Part shown: piece by piece, positions 40,700 through 52,020 of the stretch | Layout of the letters: every line of letters starts with the position of its first letter | Numbering within the stretch: the first letter of the stretch is position 1 | From: Necropsobacter massiliensis | GTDB taxonomy: Bacteria > Pseudomonadota > Gammaproteobacteria > Enterobacterales > Pasteurellaceae | Assembly (NCBI RefSeq): GCF_000827595.2 | Contig: NZ_LN776186.1 | Span: forward strand, 102,236-166,235 | Length of the DNA stretch: 64,000 nt | Reading direction: 5' to 3' | Notes under the pieces: generated by a model | Told to the model about the DNA's origin: nothing | The model's input: the letters and a program-made list of their open reading frames with translations, nothing else | Databases searched by the model: none | Program-made: the position numbers and the translations under genes

Positions 40700-41053
40700 A
40701 TGTTCAGTGTCCAGCGTATTTATGATTTCGTCCCGCAGGAAAATCAATGTGCGGTGTTCGTTGACCGGCTTTATCCGCGCGGCGTGCGTAAGGCGTTGTT
40801 TCAGCATTGTTTATGGCTGAAATCCGTTACGCCGTCCAATGCCTTGCGCAAATGGTTTCATCAGGATCCGGACGCCAATTTTGACCTGTTCAAAGTGCAA
40901 TATCGTCAGGAGTTGCTTGGAACCGAACAACAGCAGGGATTGGCGCAGTTAAAAGCGTTAGCGCAGCAGCATCATAATGTGTTGTTGCTAAGTGCGGTGA
41001 AAAATCCGCAAAAAAGTCACATTCCGGTGTTGCTGGAAGAATTAAACAAATAA
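40700..41053 (+). CDS. DUF488 family protein
   Basis: The 117-residue cytoplasmic protein has the family features FVDRLYPRGVRK near the N-terminus and a conserved Trp-Phe-His motif (RKWFHQDP). Function of DUF488 is not established. It has its own ATG with AAGGAG upstream and lies between nqrF and apbE. Confidence 0.83.
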   Translation: MFSVQRIYDFVPQENQCAVFVDRLYPRGVRKALFQHCLWLKSVTPSNALRKWFHQDPDANFDLFKVQYRQELLGTEQQQGLAQLKALAQQHHNVLLLSAVKNPQKSHIPVLLEELNK

Positions 41054-41113
41054 TCCATTTTAATGCCACAGGTATTTCTATTTTGCAATGAGATATTCAG
41101 GCATTTCGACATT

Positions 41114-42160
41114 ATGAAAAGAAAACAACTTGTTATCTGGTTTTGCGCGCTGGTATTCACTTTGAGCTTGAGCGCCTGCAAGAAAGCGCCGGAGATTATC
41201 AGCCTGAGCGGCAAAACCATGGGTACCACCTATCATATTAAATATATCAACGATGATGATGCGACCCAGCCGGTCGAACAGACCCACGAGCAGATCGAAG
41301 CGATTTTAAAAGACGTGAATGACAAAATGTCCACCTATATTCCGAGTTCGGAGCTCAGTCGCTTTAATCAGTATCGGCAAACAGACACGCCGGTTGAAAT
41401 TTCAGCTGATTTGGCTACGGTTATCAAAGAAGCGCTGCGTTTAAATCGTATCACCGAGGGCGCGCTGGATATTACCGTTGGACCGTTGGTGAATTTATGG
41501 GGATTCGGTCCGGAAAAACGGGTTGAAAAACAACCGAGTACGCAGCAATTGGCGCAGCGGCAGGCATGGGTCGGCATTGAAAAGCTGAAATTAATAGAAA
41601 AGGACGGGCATTTTTATCTTGAAAAAACCGTTCCCGAACTCTATGTTGATCTTTCTTCCATTGCCAAAGGCTTTGGTGTCGATAAGGTCGCGCAATATAT
41701 TGAACATATCGGCATCGATAATTATTTGGTAGAAATCGGTGGCGAAGTACGTGCCAAGGGGCGCAATATTGAAGGAAAACCATGGCAAATCGCCATTGAA
41801 AAACCGACTTTTGACGGCTCAAGAGCGGTGGAACAGGTGATCGGACTGGGTAATTTGGCAATGGCGACATCGGGCGATTACCGTAATTATTTTGAAGAGA
41901 ACGGCACACGTTTTTCACACGAAATTGATCCGAAAAGCGGTTACCCGATTCAGCACCACCTTGCCTCAATTACGGTGTTGAACCCATCGTCAATGAGCGC
42001 CGACGGATTATCCACCGGTTTGTTCGTATTAGGTGAGGATAAAGCGCTACAAGTGGCGGAACAATACGATTTGCCAGTGTATCTGATTATTAAAACGGGA
42101 GACGGCTTCAGCACCAAAATGTCTTCCGCATTTGAAAAACTGATCAATAACAAGGAATAA
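41114..42160 (+). CDS. apbE: FAD:protein FMN transferase
   Basis: ATG 41114 gives a lipoprotein signal with lipobox LSAC; an upstream extension is unlikely. The 348-residue periplasmic lipoprotein transfers FMN from FAD to Thr in NqrB and NqrC. The SGKTMGTTYHIKY start of the mature domain, the AKGFGVDKVA segment and the SADGLSTGLFVLG Mg/FAD region are seen. Placement after nqrF matches its role in maturing the complex. Confidence 0.95.
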   Translation: MKRKQLVIWFCALVFTLSLSACKKAPEIISLSGKTMGTTYHIKYINDDDATQPVEQTHEQIEAILKDVNDKMSTYIPSSELSRFNQYRQTDTPVEISADLATVIKEALRLNRITEGALDITVGPLVNLWGFGPEKRVEKQPSTQQLAQRQAWVGIEKLKLIEKDGHFYLEKTVPELYVDLSSIAKGFGVDKVAQYIEHIGIDNYLVEIGGEVRAKGRNIEGKPWQIAIEKPTFDGSRAVEQVIGLGNLAMATSGDYRNYFEENGTRFSHEIDPKSGYPIQHHLASITVLNPSSMSADGLSTGLFVLGEDKALQVAEQYDLPVYLIIKTGDGFSTKMSSAFEKLINNKE

Positions 42161-42163
42161 CTT

Positions 42164-42412
42164 ATGCAATTATTTTTAATCACGTTCGGGCTATTTATTC
42201 TGGTCATTCTCGGGATGTCATTAGGCTATATCGTAAAGAAAAAATCCATCGCTGGCAGCTGTGGCGGTATTTCCAGCCTCGGGCTAAAAAAAGTCTGCGA
42301 CTGTGAAGAACCTTGCGATAATCTGAAAGAGAAAGTAGCGAAAGGTGAAGCGGATCCGGCAGAGTTAGCGCGCTTTAATAAAAATCAAACACAGTTTTAC
42401 GAAGTAAAATAA
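42164..42412 (+). CDS. nqrM: Na+-NQR maturation protein NqrM
   Basis: The 82-residue protein has one N-terminal membrane helix (about 2-22). A cysteine-rich cytoplasmic part follows (GSCGG, KKVCDCEEPCDN). NqrM is needed to deliver iron to the NqrD/NqrE centre. It begins 3 nt after apbE. Confidence 0.93.
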   Translation: MQLFLITFGLFILVILGMSLGYIVKKKSIAGSCGGISSLGLKKVCDCEEPCDNLKEKVAKGEADPAELARFNKNQTQFYEVK

Positions 42413-42431
42413 TTTTTCGGAGCAGTGCATT

Positions 42432-42647
42432 ATGCCTTACGTGAATATCAAAGTGACCGGCGGCGAAGAAGCGCCGAACGCGCAACAGAAAGCCGAGCTT
42501 ATCCGCGGGATAACCGATCTGCTACAGCGGGTATTGGGTAAAAATCCGGAAACCACGGTGGTAGTTATCGATGAAGTGGATATGGATAACTGGGGCATTG
42601 GCGGCGAAACTGTCAGCCGGCGGCGTCAGGCAAAATCATCCGAATGA
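42432..42647 (+). CDS. 4-oxalocrotonate tautomerase family protein
   Basis: The 71-residue protein starts MPYVNIKV, exposing the catalytic Pro after Met removal. It has the family's [16 protein letters not shown] segment. Tautomerases of this size interconvert keto-enol substrates; the true substrate is unknown. It lies 19 nt after nqrM, with mnmA following. Confidence 0.88.
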   Translation: MPYVNIKVTGGEEAPNAQQKAELIRGITDLLQRVLGKNPETTVVVIDEVDMDNWGIGGETVSRRRQAKSSE

Positions 42648-42702
42648 AACCGAACCGCAAAACTTTATCAAAAACGACCGCACTTTTGTGCCGGAGAATA
42701 TC

Positions 42703-43854
42703 ATGAAATCAGAAACTTACCGACAGCATTCGCCGATATTGAGCGCGGCGCAGGTTGCCGATAACAGCCGCAAAAAAGTGATTGTCGGCATGTCGGGCGG
42801 AGTGGATTCTTCCGTCTCCGCTTTCATTTTGCAGCAGCAGGGCTATCAGGTTGAAGGCCTGTTTATGAAAAATTGGGAAGAAGACGACGACACTGATTAT
42901 TGCACCGCCGCGGCAGATTTAACCGATGCGCAGGCAGTGTGCGATAAGCTGGGCATTCGTCTGCATAAAATTAATTTTGCCGCCGAATACTGGGACAACG
43001 TATTTGAACATTTTCTGGCGGAATATAAAGCCGGCCGCACCCCAAATCCGGATATTTTGTGCAACAAAGAAATCAAATTCAAAGCCTTTCTGGATTATGC
43101 CGCAGAAGATCTGGGCGCCGATTATATCGCTACCGGACATTATGTGCGCCGGCGCGATGTCAACGGGCAGACGCAATTGCTGCGCGGTTTGGACAATAAT
43201 AAGGATCAGAGCTATTTTCTCTATACCCTAAGTCATCGTCAGGTGGCGCAAAGTCTGTTTCCGGTCGGCGACATTGAAAAACCGATAGTGCGCGCCATTG
43301 CCGAAGAGCTGGGGCTGGTTACCGCGAAGAAGAAAGATTCTACTGGCATTTGTTTTATCGGTGAGCGTAAATTTAAAGATTTTCTGGCGCGTTTTCTGCC
43401 GGCACAACCGGGCGAGATTAAAACCACTGAGGGCGAAATTATTGGCCGTCATGACGGTTTGATGTATCACACCCTTGGGCAGCGTAAGGGGCTCGGCATC
43501 GGCGGCATTAAAGGCAAAGATGAAAACGCGTGGTATGTGGTGGAAAAAGATCTGCAAAATAACGTGTTAGTGGTGGCTCAGGGGCTGGATAATGCCGCCC
43601 TGCTTGCCAGCGGATTAATTGCTCAACAATTGCATTGGGTGGATCGCCGTCCTTTGAGCCAACCGTTGCGCTGTACGGTGAAAACCCGCTATCGTCAGAC
43701 GGATATTGCCTGCACAGTTATTCCACTGGCGGACGATTGTATCGAAGTCCGTTTCGATCAGCCGCAAATTGCCGTCACACCAGGGCAATCCGCCGTATTT
43801 TACCAAGACGAAGTTTGCCTTGGCGGCGGCGTGATAGAACGGCAAATCAAATAA
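42703..43854 (+). CDS. mnmA: tRNA-specific 2-thiouridylase MnmA
   Basis: ATG 42703 with GGAG just upstream is chosen over a longer frame overlapping the tautomerase gene. The 383-residue enzyme puts sulfur on U34 of tRNA Lys, Glu and Gln. The PP-loop SGGVDSS is near residue 32. The catalytic cysteines are in [10 protein letters not shown] and STGICFIGE. Confidence 0.95.
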   Translation: MKSETYRQHSPILSAAQVADNSRKKVIVGMSGGVDSSVSAFILQQQGYQVEGLFMKNWEEDDDTDYCTAAADLTDAQAVCDKLGIRLHKINFAAEYWDNVFEHFLAEYKAGRTPNPDILCNKEIKFKAFLDYAAEDLGADYIATGHYVRRRDVNGQTQLLRGLDNNKDQSYFLYTLSHRQVAQSLFPVGDIEKPIVRAIAEELGLVTAKKKDSTGICFIGERKFKDFLARFLPAQPGEIKTTEGEIIGRHDGLMYHTLGQRKGLGIGGIKGKDENAWYVVEKDLQNNVLVVAQGLDNAALLASGLIAQQLHWVDRRPLSQPLRCTVKTRYRQTDIACTVIPLADDCIEVRFDQPQIAVTPGQSAVFYQDEVCLGGGVIERQIK

Positions 43855-43872
43855 TGTATTGACTATTCGACC

Positions 43873-43903
43873 AAAGTGCGGTGAAAAAGACCGCACTTTT
43901 TCT
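43873..43903 (+). terminator. Terminator of mnmA made of paired uptake sequences
   Basis: AAAGTGCGGT (43873-43882) and ACCGCACTTT (43890-43899) form a 10-bp stem followed by TTTTC. Confidence 0.88.
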
Positions 43904-43926
43904 ACTTTTCTACTCAACGAGGAAAT

Positions 43927-44352
43927 ATGAACGTTATTATTAAACCGATGCTCGCTTCTCATTATCAGCAGGTTTATGCGTTATGGAACAGTATTGAAGG
44001 CATGGATCTGCATGCAGTGGACGACAATCCGACGGCAATCGCCGCCTTTTTAGATTTTAATCCCGATCTGAATTATATTGCCGAAGCAGACGGCAAGGTG
44101 GTAGGCGTAGTGATGTGCGGATTCGACGGACGCCGCGCCACCATTTATCATGCTGCGGTGGCGACGGCGTATCGCGGGCAAGGCATTGCCACCGCGCTGC
44201 TGGAAACAGTGGAAAATGTGCTGAAAGCTAAACATATCACCAAAGGTCGCTTGCTGGCGTTTAAGTCCAATGAAGCGGCAGCGGTGTTCTGGCAAAAAGC
44301 CGGCTGGACGCTGCATAACCGGTTTAATTATTTTTCCAAAAGCCTGCTCTAG
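43927..44352 (+). CDS. GNAT acetyltransferase (YpeA-like)
   Basis: The 141-residue protein has the acetyl-CoA loop YRGQGIATALL near residue 82 and the C-terminal FWQKAGW element. The start VIIKPMLASHYQQVYALWNSIEGM resembles YpeA proteins. Substrate unknown. Its stop overlaps the convergent copper-chaperone gene by 4 bp. Confidence 0.85.
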   Translation: MNVIIKPMLASHYQQVYALWNSIEGMDLHAVDDNPTAIAAFLDFNPDLNYIAEADGKVVGVVMCGFDGRRATIYHAAVATAYRGQGIATALLETVENVLKAKHITKGRLLAFKSNEAAAVFWQKAGWTLHNRFNYFSKSLL

Positions 44353-44759
44353 TGAGCAATGACTTTCGCGCGTAGCGGCAGGGTTTCCCCGTTATCGAAA
44401 AATAGCGTTAGCGGAAATTCGCTGTCTGGCGTCAATGCCTGCGCCGAATCGAACACCATAATATGCAGCCCGCCGCGTTTTAATTCGACACTGCTGTGCG
44501 GCGGAATTTCAATGCCTGCCAGCGTCAGCATTTTACCATTTTGCATGCCGTGTAATTCCAAACGGGATGGCAGCGCACTTTCCGCCAGCGCCAGATTAAC
44601 CGGTTGGTCGGCGGTATTTGTCAGGCGCATAAACACCGCGCTTGGCTCGCCGGCTTTTGCGGTGGCAAACACTACGGGCTGCTCCGCAATAATATCGGCG
44701 AACGCGCTCAAGGGCAAAAGTGCGGTCAAAATCAGCAGGGTTTTAGTGAAGAATTTCAT
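44349..44759 (-). CDS. PCu(A)C-type periplasmic copper chaperone
   Basis: The 136-residue protein has a Sec signal (1-21, ending SAFA). The Cu(I) ligands are spaced as in PCu(A)C/DUF461: His and Met in LHGMQNGKM and His-x-Met in GGLHIM. Such chaperones deliver copper to the CuA site of oxidases or guard against copper. Transcribed alone, convergent with the GNAT gene. Confidence 0.88.
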   Translation of the reverse strand: MKFFTKTLLILTALLPLSAFADIIAEQPVVFATAKAGEPSAVFMRLTNTADQPVNLALAESALPSRLELHGMQNGKMLTLAGIEIPPHSSVELKRGGLHIMVFDSAQALTPDSEFPLTLFFDNGETLPLRAKVIAH

Positions 44760-44893
44760 GGTTTTTATCCTCTATGATTAACGCGGCGTTATTATAACAG
44801 CATTTGGGATAACCTTTAAAACACCGCGGAAAAATGCTATATTGCTCACATTTTTCGGCTTGCTTTTGATTACAACGAGTTATTACGATTCCT

Positions 44894-45505
44894 ATGGCTA
44901 ATTACTACGACATCACCTTAGCCCTTGCCGGCGTTTGTCAGTCCGCCAAACTGGTTCAGCAGTTCGCCCTGCACGGACAAGCGGATCAGGAGGCGTTTCA
45001 TACTTCGCTGTCTACTTTGCTGCAAACCGCTCCGGAAAATATTCTGGCGATTTACGGTGGGCACGAACGTCATTTGACATTGGGGTTGCAGGTTTTAATG
45101 GAACAGCTGAACGGCAGTGAGCCGGAACTGAACCGTTATTGGCTGAGTTTACTGGCGTTAGAGGGCAAGCTGCATAAGAATCCGCAGGCAAAAGCCGAAT
45201 TGGCGCGTCGAATTCAGTATTTGCCGACCCAACTACAGCATTATGATTTGTTTGACGAACAGATGCTGTCCACTATCGCCAGCATTTATGTCGATGTAAT
45301 CAGCCCGTTGGGCAACAAAATTCAAGTGAAAGGCGCACCGCAGTATTTACAGCAGCTGCCGATGCATAATCGAATCCGCGCTTGCCTGTTAGCGGGCATT
45401 CGCTCTGCCGTATTATGGCGTCAGGTCGGCGGCAGTAAATGGCAGATTCTCTTTTCACGCCGTAAAATCGCCGCGATGGCACAACAACTTTATTCATCTC
45501 TCTAG
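44894..45505 (+). CDS. hflD: High frequency lysogenization protein HflD homologue
   Basis: The 203-residue, mostly helical, membrane-associated protein starts with [20 protein letters not shown], typical of HflD. In E. coli it affects lambda CII. The gene order mnmA, hflD, purB is the same as in E. coli, although here two genes have been inserted after mnmA. purB begins 12 nt downstream. Confidence 0.92.
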   Translation: MANYYDITLALAGVCQSAKLVQQFALHGQADQEAFHTSLSTLLQTAPENILAIYGGHERHLTLGLQVLMEQLNGSEPELNRYWLSLLALEGKLHKNPQAKAELARRIQYLPTQLQHYDLFDEQMLSTIASIYVDVISPLGNKIQVKGAPQYLQQLPMHNRIRACLLAGIRSAVLWRQVGGSKWQILFSRRKIAAMAQQLYSSL

Positions 45506-46885
<1,380 letters not shown>

Positions 46886-46961
46886 AAAAATACACCGCAC
46901 TTTTCGGTGCATATGTAATCCGGTTTTCGGTGAAGGTATAATGCGAAAACGGCTAATACAG

Positions 46962-46990
46962 ACATTGCGCGTCAGGCGCAATGTCTTTTG
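46962..46990 (+). terminator. Terminator of purB
   Basis: ACATTGCGC (46962-46970) pairs with GCGCAATGT (46976-46984), followed by CTTTTGTTT. An uptake core near 46893 forms a second small hairpin. Confidence 0.82.
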
Positions 46991-47021
46991 TTTATGGGTA
47001 ATCGGCGAAAACGCCGCTCAA

Positions 47022-47636
47022 TCAGGCTAATCCTTCCTGCTTTCTGACATTTTGCACGCCGTTATCCGCTTCGACCCGCGCAATAAAGGCTTTGAATTGA
47101 TTGAATGCGCTGATATCAATACCCAGTTTGCCGCACCAGTTCAGCATGACATAGCAATATATATCGGCGACAGAAATTTGTTCGCCAAAGAAAATATGGC
47201 TTTCCAGATGATGATGGGCGACGCTCAGATACGCTAGTATTTTCTGGATTGCATCACGCCGGACGGCAGCGCCGAGTGCATCGTTGGCATCTGCATAGTT
47301 CGGCAGGCGAAACAGCGGGACAAAGGCTTTGTGTACATCGGCGTTAAAAAAAGCCAGCCAGCGCATCGCCTTGGCTTTATCGCGCACGGTTTTGCTGCCG
47401 AACAGGCGGGCATCGGGATATACATCATCCAAATAAGACAAAATCGCGATATTCTGCGACAGCACGAGCTCACCGTCTTCCAATACCGGCACGCTGCCTA
47501 ACGGATTAAGCGCAAGGTATTCTGCGGATTTCAGCATATCGCGCGAAACGGCTTGCGCCTGATACGGTTGTCCGATCCATTCCAGCGCAGTGTGCGGCAC
47601 GAACGAGCAGGCGCCCGGCAAATAATACAGTTTCAT
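47022..47636 (-). CDS. Glutathione S-transferase
   Basis: The 204-residue cytosolic protein has an N-terminal thioredoxin-like domain ([18 protein letters not shown], the beta-class GST start, with [20 protein letters not shown] as glutathione site) and a C-terminal helical domain. Beta-class GSTs conjugate electrophiles or bind toxic compounds. Confidence 0.9.
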   Translation of the reverse strand: MKLYYLPGACSFVPHTALEWIGQPYQAQAVSRDMLKSAEYLALNPLGSVPVLEDGELVLSQNIAILSYLDDVYPDARLFGSKTVRDKAKAMRWLAFFNADVHKAFVPLFRLPNYADANDALGAAVRRDAIQKILAYLSVAHHHLESHIFFGEQISVADIYCYVMLNWCGKLGIDISAFNQFKAFIARVEADNGVQNVRKQEGLA

Positions 47637-47702
47637 AGCATCTTTCTCCTGTGTAACGAATAAGTGCGGTCATTTTAGCAAGAATTTCGGCAACGGGAAG
47701 AG

Positions 47703-49595
47703 TTAACGCAATTGCAGCGGGTTTTTATTGCGTTGCATAGTTGAGCGGTGTTCTCGGATGATGCTGATAAACGGCTGTGCGAAGCGTTCCAACTTAATTG
47801 CCCCGACACCGTTGATCTGTAGCATTTCGTGGCTGGTGGTCGGCTGATATTGCGCCATTTCCTGTAATGTGGCGTCATTAAAGACAATATACGGCGGGAT
47901 ATTTTCCTTGTCGGCAATTTGCTTGCGCAGAAAACGCAGGCGCGCAAACAGATCTTTATCGTAATTTGGCAACACGCTTTTCAGCGGTGCCTGTGCGTTG
48001 ATGACCGATGAACCGCGCGGCATTGCCAGTTGCAGCGGCTGTTCACCACGCAGCACCGGCTTCGCACTTTCGGTCAGGCGCAGACTGCTGCTGAATTGAT
48101 CAATCACCTGCTGCACTAATCCCAAATGAATTAACTGACGAATAACCGACTGCCAGTATTCTTGACTATGTTCCTTGCCGATACCGTACACGCTGAGTTG
48201 GTCATGAGCGTTATCTTTAATTTTCTGGTTTTGTAATCCGCGTAGCACACCGATGACATAATGGCTGCCGAAACGCTGCCCAACACGATAAATCGCGGAC
48301 ATGACCTTTTGCGCGTCCAGCAGACCGTCGTATTTTTTCGGCGGATCGAGACAAATATCGCAGTTATTGCAGGGTGTTTGGCGCCGTTCGCCGAAATAAT
48401 TAAGCAACACCAGCCGGCGGCAGGTTTGACTTTCGGCAAATTCGCCGATAGCTTCCAGTTTATGCTGTTCTATCTGGCGCTGTGGACTTTCTGGTTTTTC
48501 CAGTAGCATTTTTTGCAGCCAAGCGTAATCGGCTGGCTCATAGAACAGCACGGCTTCTGCCGCTAAATCGTCGCGTCCAGCTCGACCGGTTTCCTGATAA
48601 TAGGCTTCAATACTGCGCGGCAAATCAAAATGTGCGACAAAACGGACATTGGATTTATTAATGCCCATACCGAAAGCGATGGTAGCGACCACCACCTGAA
48701 TATTATCGCGCTGAAATGCGTGTTGCACCCGTTCACGCTGTTCACTCGACAGACCAGCATGATAGGCGTCCGCCGCCACACCACGTTTGCGCAGGCTTTC
48801 TGCGATGCGCTCCACTTTATTGCGGCTGTTGCAGTAAATAATGCCGCTTTTGCCTTTTTGCCCCAGCACAAAGCGGCACAGCTGTTCCATGGGTTTGAAT
48901 TTTTCCACTAGCGTATAACGAATATTCGGGCGATCAAAACTGCCGATATAAATATACGGATCCTGCAAATTCAGATGCTGTAGAATATCTTGCCGAGTGG
49001 TTTGATCGGCGGTGGCGGTCAGCGCCATAATCGGCGCTTGCGGAAAACAGCTTTTCAAACCGCCGAGTCGGGTATATTCCGGACGAAAATCATGCCCCCA
49101 TTGGGAAATACAGTGGGCTTCGTCGATGGCGATAAAACTGACTTTGCAATGAGAAATGAAATGAAAAAAGCTGTTGGTCATGGCTTTTTCCGGTGAAATA
49201 TACAGCAGTTTCAGCTGCCCGGACATGGCTTTGTGCTGCACTTGTTGTTGCTGCTCAAAGGTTTGGCTTGAGTTCAGATAATCGGCCTGAATACCGTTTG
49301 CCGCCAGTTGATCCACCTGATCTTTCATTAACGAAATCAGCGGCGAGATCACTAAGGTGAGTCCGGCAAAATACAGCGCGGGAATTTGATAGCACAGCGA
49401 TTTGCCGTTGCCGGTCGCCATAATGACCAAACTGTCACGCCGCGCCAAGGCGGCGTTGATGATTGCTTGCTGTCCCTGACGGAAAGATTGATAACCGAAA
49501 ACCGAGCGCAGTATATTCAATGCGGTGTCGCTTGGTGCGGAATCTTGAGTAAAATGCACCGCACTTTCGACCGGTTCTGGCGCCGGATTGTTCAT
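47703..49595 (-). CDS. recQ: ATP-dependent DNA helicase RecQ
   Basis: ATG 49595 overlaps the cyaY stop by one base (TAATG), so the two are translationally coupled. The 630-residue 3'-5' helicase has motif I ATGNGKS (usual TGGGKS, here N for G), DEAH box IDEAHCISQWGHDFRPEY, the QETGRAGRD motif VI, an RQC zinc region (CRRLVLLNYFGE...CNNCDIC) and a C-terminal HRDC domain. Confidence 0.95.
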   Translation of the reverse strand: MNNPAPEPVESAVHFTQDSAPSDTALNILRSVFGYQSFRQGQQAIINAALARRDSLVIMATGNGKSLCYQIPALYFAGLTLVISPLISLMKDQVDQLAANGIQADYLNSSQTFEQQQQVQHKAMSGQLKLLYISPEKAMTNSFFHFISHCKVSFIAIDEAHCISQWGHDFRPEYTRLGGLKSCFPQAPIMALTATADQTTRQDILQHLNLQDPYIYIGSFDRPNIRYTLVEKFKPMEQLCRFVLGQKGKSGIIYCNSRNKVERIAESLRKRGVAADAYHAGLSSEQRERVQHAFQRDNIQVVVATIAFGMGINKSNVRFVAHFDLPRSIEAYYQETGRAGRDDLAAEAVLFYEPADYAWLQKMLLEKPESPQRQIEQHKLEAIGEFAESQTCRRLVLLNYFGERRQTPCNNCDICLDPPKKYDGLLDAQKVMSAIYRVGQRFGSHYVIGVLRGLQNQKIKDNAHDQLSVYGIGKEHSQEYWQSVIRQLIHLGLVQQVIDQFSSSLRLTESAKPVLRGEQPLQLAMPRGSSVINAQAPLKSVLPNYDKDLFARLRFLRKQIADKENIPPYIVFNDATLQEMAQYQPTTSHEMLQINGVGAIKLERFAQPFISIIREHRSTMQRNKNPLQLR

Positions 49596-49903
49596 TAGGC
49601 GAAGCTCACTTGTTCTCCGTGCGCGCGGCATGCCTGCTCCAGACATTGCCAGAATAATTGCCCGTCGGCGCTAATCCATTGATTGTTTTTGAAGGTGAAA
49701 TGAAAGCCGCCGGCTTTGCTGGCAAGCCATAGTTCAAGCAGCGGTTCCTGTTTATTGACGACCACTTGGCTGCGGTCGGCGAAAGTAATGGTAAACACAG
49801 AGCCTTGGGTGTCGCAATCGGCGTCACAATCCTGTTTTTCTAGCTCGTCTTCAATTTTTAACCAGATTTGTTCGATGTTTTGATGATATTCCGCTACGTT
49901 CAT
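49595..49903 (-). CDS. cyaY: Iron-sulfur cluster assembly protein CyaY (frataxin)
   Basis: ATG 49903 follows AGGA; an upstream ATG (49927) is possible but would be longer than the family. The 102-residue protein has the acidic helix (IWLKIEDELEKQDCDADCD) and the beta-sheet core of frataxin. It modulates IscS in iron-sulfur assembly. Operon with recQ. Confidence 0.94.
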   Translation of the reverse strand: MNVAEYHQNIEQIWLKIEDELEKQDCDADCDTQGSVFTITFADRSQVVVNKQEPLLELWLASKAGGFHFTFKNNQWISADGQLFWQCLEQACRAHGEQVSFA

Positions 49904-50105
49904 TATGTTGTCCTGTTGTGTTGTCATAGGGCTAGATTATAGATATTTTCCCGAGTCAGTACAAATAGAAAAGCGCGACTGGGTTTCGACCACGAGCGGA
50001 TTATTGAAAACGGCAGAAGACATATTAAAGGGGCTTTAATGTGTCTTTAAAGCCCTGATGAAATAAACGGAATCGATAATTATCGGCAAACTGCGCGCCT
50101 TGGTG

Positions 50106-50540
50106 TTATGGTTTGAGTTCAAAGCGTTGCAGCGGATATTCTGCCGTGTCGCTAAGCAGTTTCAGGCTGTATTCGCCGATGGGGTCGGAGTGATCGAATT
50201 TCCAGCAGTTAATGATGCGACCGTTGTCCGGTACGGCGGAAAAAGCAAATTCATGTCGGGTGTTATCTGCACTGGTGGCAGTGTTGAAATGGAAGGTGGC
50301 TTTGTCCGGTGAGGTGATGATGAGAGTAAATTTCATCGGCTGTGCGGTTTCCGGCAGCTGTTTTAATTCCCAGCAGAACTGACGGTTGTTATTGTTTTTA
50401 GCATAGACACGTCCGTCGCTTAACCAAGGACCGTTTACCGAATCGGCTTTTTTCGCGCCGAAGGTGAAAGTCGGGTCGGCGGCAAATGTGCTGCCGGACA
50501 GAAAAAGTGCGGTCAGAATTAATGCAGTTTTTTTCAACAT
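50106..50540 (-). CDS. Secreted protein of unknown function
   Basis: The 144-residue protein has a Sec signal (1-21, ending TFA) and two cysteines in the mature part (FCWEL and INCWKF) that could form one disulfide. The mature domain looks like beta-sheet and is about 120 residues. No family recognised. It is transcribed alone, downstream of two tRNA genes. Confidence 0.72.
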   Translation of the reverse strand: MLKKTALILTALFLSGSTFAADPTFTFGAKKADSVNGPWLSDGRVYAKNNNNRQFCWELKQLPETAQPMKFTLIITSPDKATFHFNTATSADNTRHEFAFSAVPDNGRIINCWKFDHSDPIGEYSLKLLSDTAEYPLQRFELKP

Positions 50541-50563
50541 CGTGGCTACTCCGTAAGAACATG

Positions 50564-50594
50564 AAAAAAGCCGTTAATTTGCATTAACGGCTTT
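50564..50594 (-). terminator. Terminator of the tRNA transcription unit
   Basis: On the minus strand AAAGCCGTTAA pairs with TTAACGGCTTT (50594-50584 and 50577-50567), followed by TTTTTTC. Confidence 0.85.
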
Positions 50595-50601
50595 CAGAAT
50601 T

Positions 50602-50677
50602 TGGCTCCTCCTGCTGGACTTGAACCAGCGACATACGGATTAACAGTCCGCCGTTCTACCGACTGAACTAAGGAGGA
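50602..50677 (-). tRNA. tRNA-Asn (GTT)
   Basis: The 76-nt sequence folds as a cloverleaf: acceptor TCCTCCT/AGGAGGA, D-arm TTCAGTCGGTAGAA, anticodon loop ACTGTTAATC with GTT, T-arm GGTTCAAGTCC, discriminator G and encoded CCA at 50604-50602. Confidence 0.96.
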
Positions 50678-50681
50678 AAAG

Positions 50682-50757
50682 TGGTGCCTCGAGGCGGAAT
50701 CGAACCACCGACACGGGGATTTTCAATCCCCTGCTCTACCGACTGAGCTATCGAGGC
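50682..50757 (-). tRNA. tRNA-Phe (GAA)
   Basis: The 76-nt cloverleaf has acceptor GCCTCGA/TCGAGGC, D-arm AGCTCAGTCGGTAGAGC, anticodon stem GGGGA/TCCCC with GAA, T-arm GGTTCGATTCC, discriminator A and encoded CCA. It lies 4 nt upstream of tRNA-Asn in the same unit. Confidence 0.96.
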
Positions 50758-50886
50758 AACTCATCAGTGGTGCGTATTAAACGTTTTTTTCGCAGTTAAG
50801 TCAACCTTTAATTTAAGAATTTTTTTATTTTCCCGCCCGTTTGAACATTTAACAAACGAAAAGGATAGAAATAAATCGGATTCGGT

Positions 50887-50923
50887 TTAAAAAATAAGAG
50901 CGCGCTTGTCGGCCCGCTCTTAT
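50887..50923 (-). terminator. Terminator of the mutY-yggX-mltC operon
   Basis: On the minus strand ATAAGAGCG (50923-50915) pairs with CGCTCTTAT (50902-50894), followed by TTTTTT. Confidence 0.88.
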
Positions 50924-50943
50924 CTTCATTTAAATGCCACGCT

Positions 50944-52017
50944 TTAGCGTCTGACGCGATAGCTTTTTTGCGCCTTATCGACTTTCATCAGATAATTTCT
51001 TGCCTGTGAAGAGGGATGGCTGGAGGTCAAAATGCGATAGACCTGTTCCGGATACAGTTGATTGATTTTATCAATCGCCATATCGCGATCTTCGTCAAAG
51101 ACGCGCAATACTGCGCCGGCACCGCTGTTATAGGCAGAAATCATAGCAAACCGTTTGGAAGTCGGGTTGCTAATGCCGTCCAGATATTTATTTTGTAGCA
51201 ACCACAGATAAGATGCGCCAGCGTCAATATTTTTTTCCGGATCGAACAGGTAATTTCTTGACGGCTGTCCGCCGCGTCCTTTCATTTGGAATACATCGCG
51301 TCCCGCGGTATGCGGCACCACCTGCATCAGACCGATGGCATTGGCGTAGCTTATCGCATACGGGTTAAAGCTGGATTCGGTTTGCATAATGCCTAAAATC
51401 AGGCTTTCGTCCAGATTGTAACGACGCGCCGCTTTACGCACCAACGGCACATATTTCTGTGCACGCACTTCAACGTGGTTGGCAATCATCGGAATCACCA
51501 CAAACTGCACGGTTTTACCGTTGCTTAAACGGCGAACCTGCAACTTGTTTTGGATCAGATAGGTGGCAAAATTGCCAGCAACAATAGTGTTGTTGATCGA
51601 ACCACCAAGATGATCCACGACCTGACCGACCAAAAACGGTCGTGAGCTGATCGGCACATCGCCGGAGGCGAACATATCGATACCTTTGGCGTCGGAGCCC
51701 ATCAGCAGGGTGTGGACAATGGCGTTATGCAGCCGATTGATGTCGCTGTGGGTTTCCACGGTGATAATCCCCTCGTCAAAGCTGACGTGGCTGCGGGTAT
51801 AATAACTGTCCGTGTATTTAACGTAATCTTTACGGCTCGCCACCAACAGTTCGTTCACGCCCCAGATTTGGTCGATATTATAGGAAAATTGACCGGTGAG
51901 AATATCTAATCCCTGCGTATCTTTGGCAAAGGCTTCATCATAATTAATGCCCTTGTGCGTCGAACCGCCGCACGCAAACAGAAACGGGATTAACGCGATA
52001 ATAACGAATTTTTTCAT
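50944..52017 (-). CDS. mltC: Membrane-bound lytic murein transglycosylase C
   Basis: The 357-residue outer-membrane lipoprotein (lipobox LFAC, Cys 16) cleaves peptidoglycan to give 1,6-anhydro-muropeptides. The SLT domain shows the catalytic Glu in [15 protein letters not shown], then [13 protein letters not shown]. Last gene of mutY-yggX-mltC, an order conserved with E. coli. Confidence 0.95.
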   Translation of the reverse strand: MKKFVIIALIPFLFACGGSTHKGINYDEAFAKDTQGLDILTGQFSYNIDQIWGVNELLVASRKDYVKYTDSYYTRSHVSFDEGIITVETHSDINRLHNAIVHTLLMGSDAKGIDMFASGDVPISSRPFLVGQVVDHLGGSINNTIVAGNFATYLIQNKLQVRRLSNGKTVQFVVIPMIANHVEVRAQKYVPLVRKAARRYNLDESLILGIMQTESSFNPYAISYANAIGLMQVVPHTAGRDVFQMKGRGGQPSRNYLFDPEKNIDAGASYLWLLQNKYLDGISNPTSKRFAMISAYNSGAGAVLRVFDEDRDMAIDKINQLYPEQVYRILTSSHPSSQARNYLMKVDKAQKSYRVRR

Positions 52018-52020
52018 AGA

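Noticed and set aside
42571..42702. N-terminal extension of MnmA overlapping the tautomerase gene
   Set aside because: The sequence has no family similarity, and ATG 42703 has its own GGAG.
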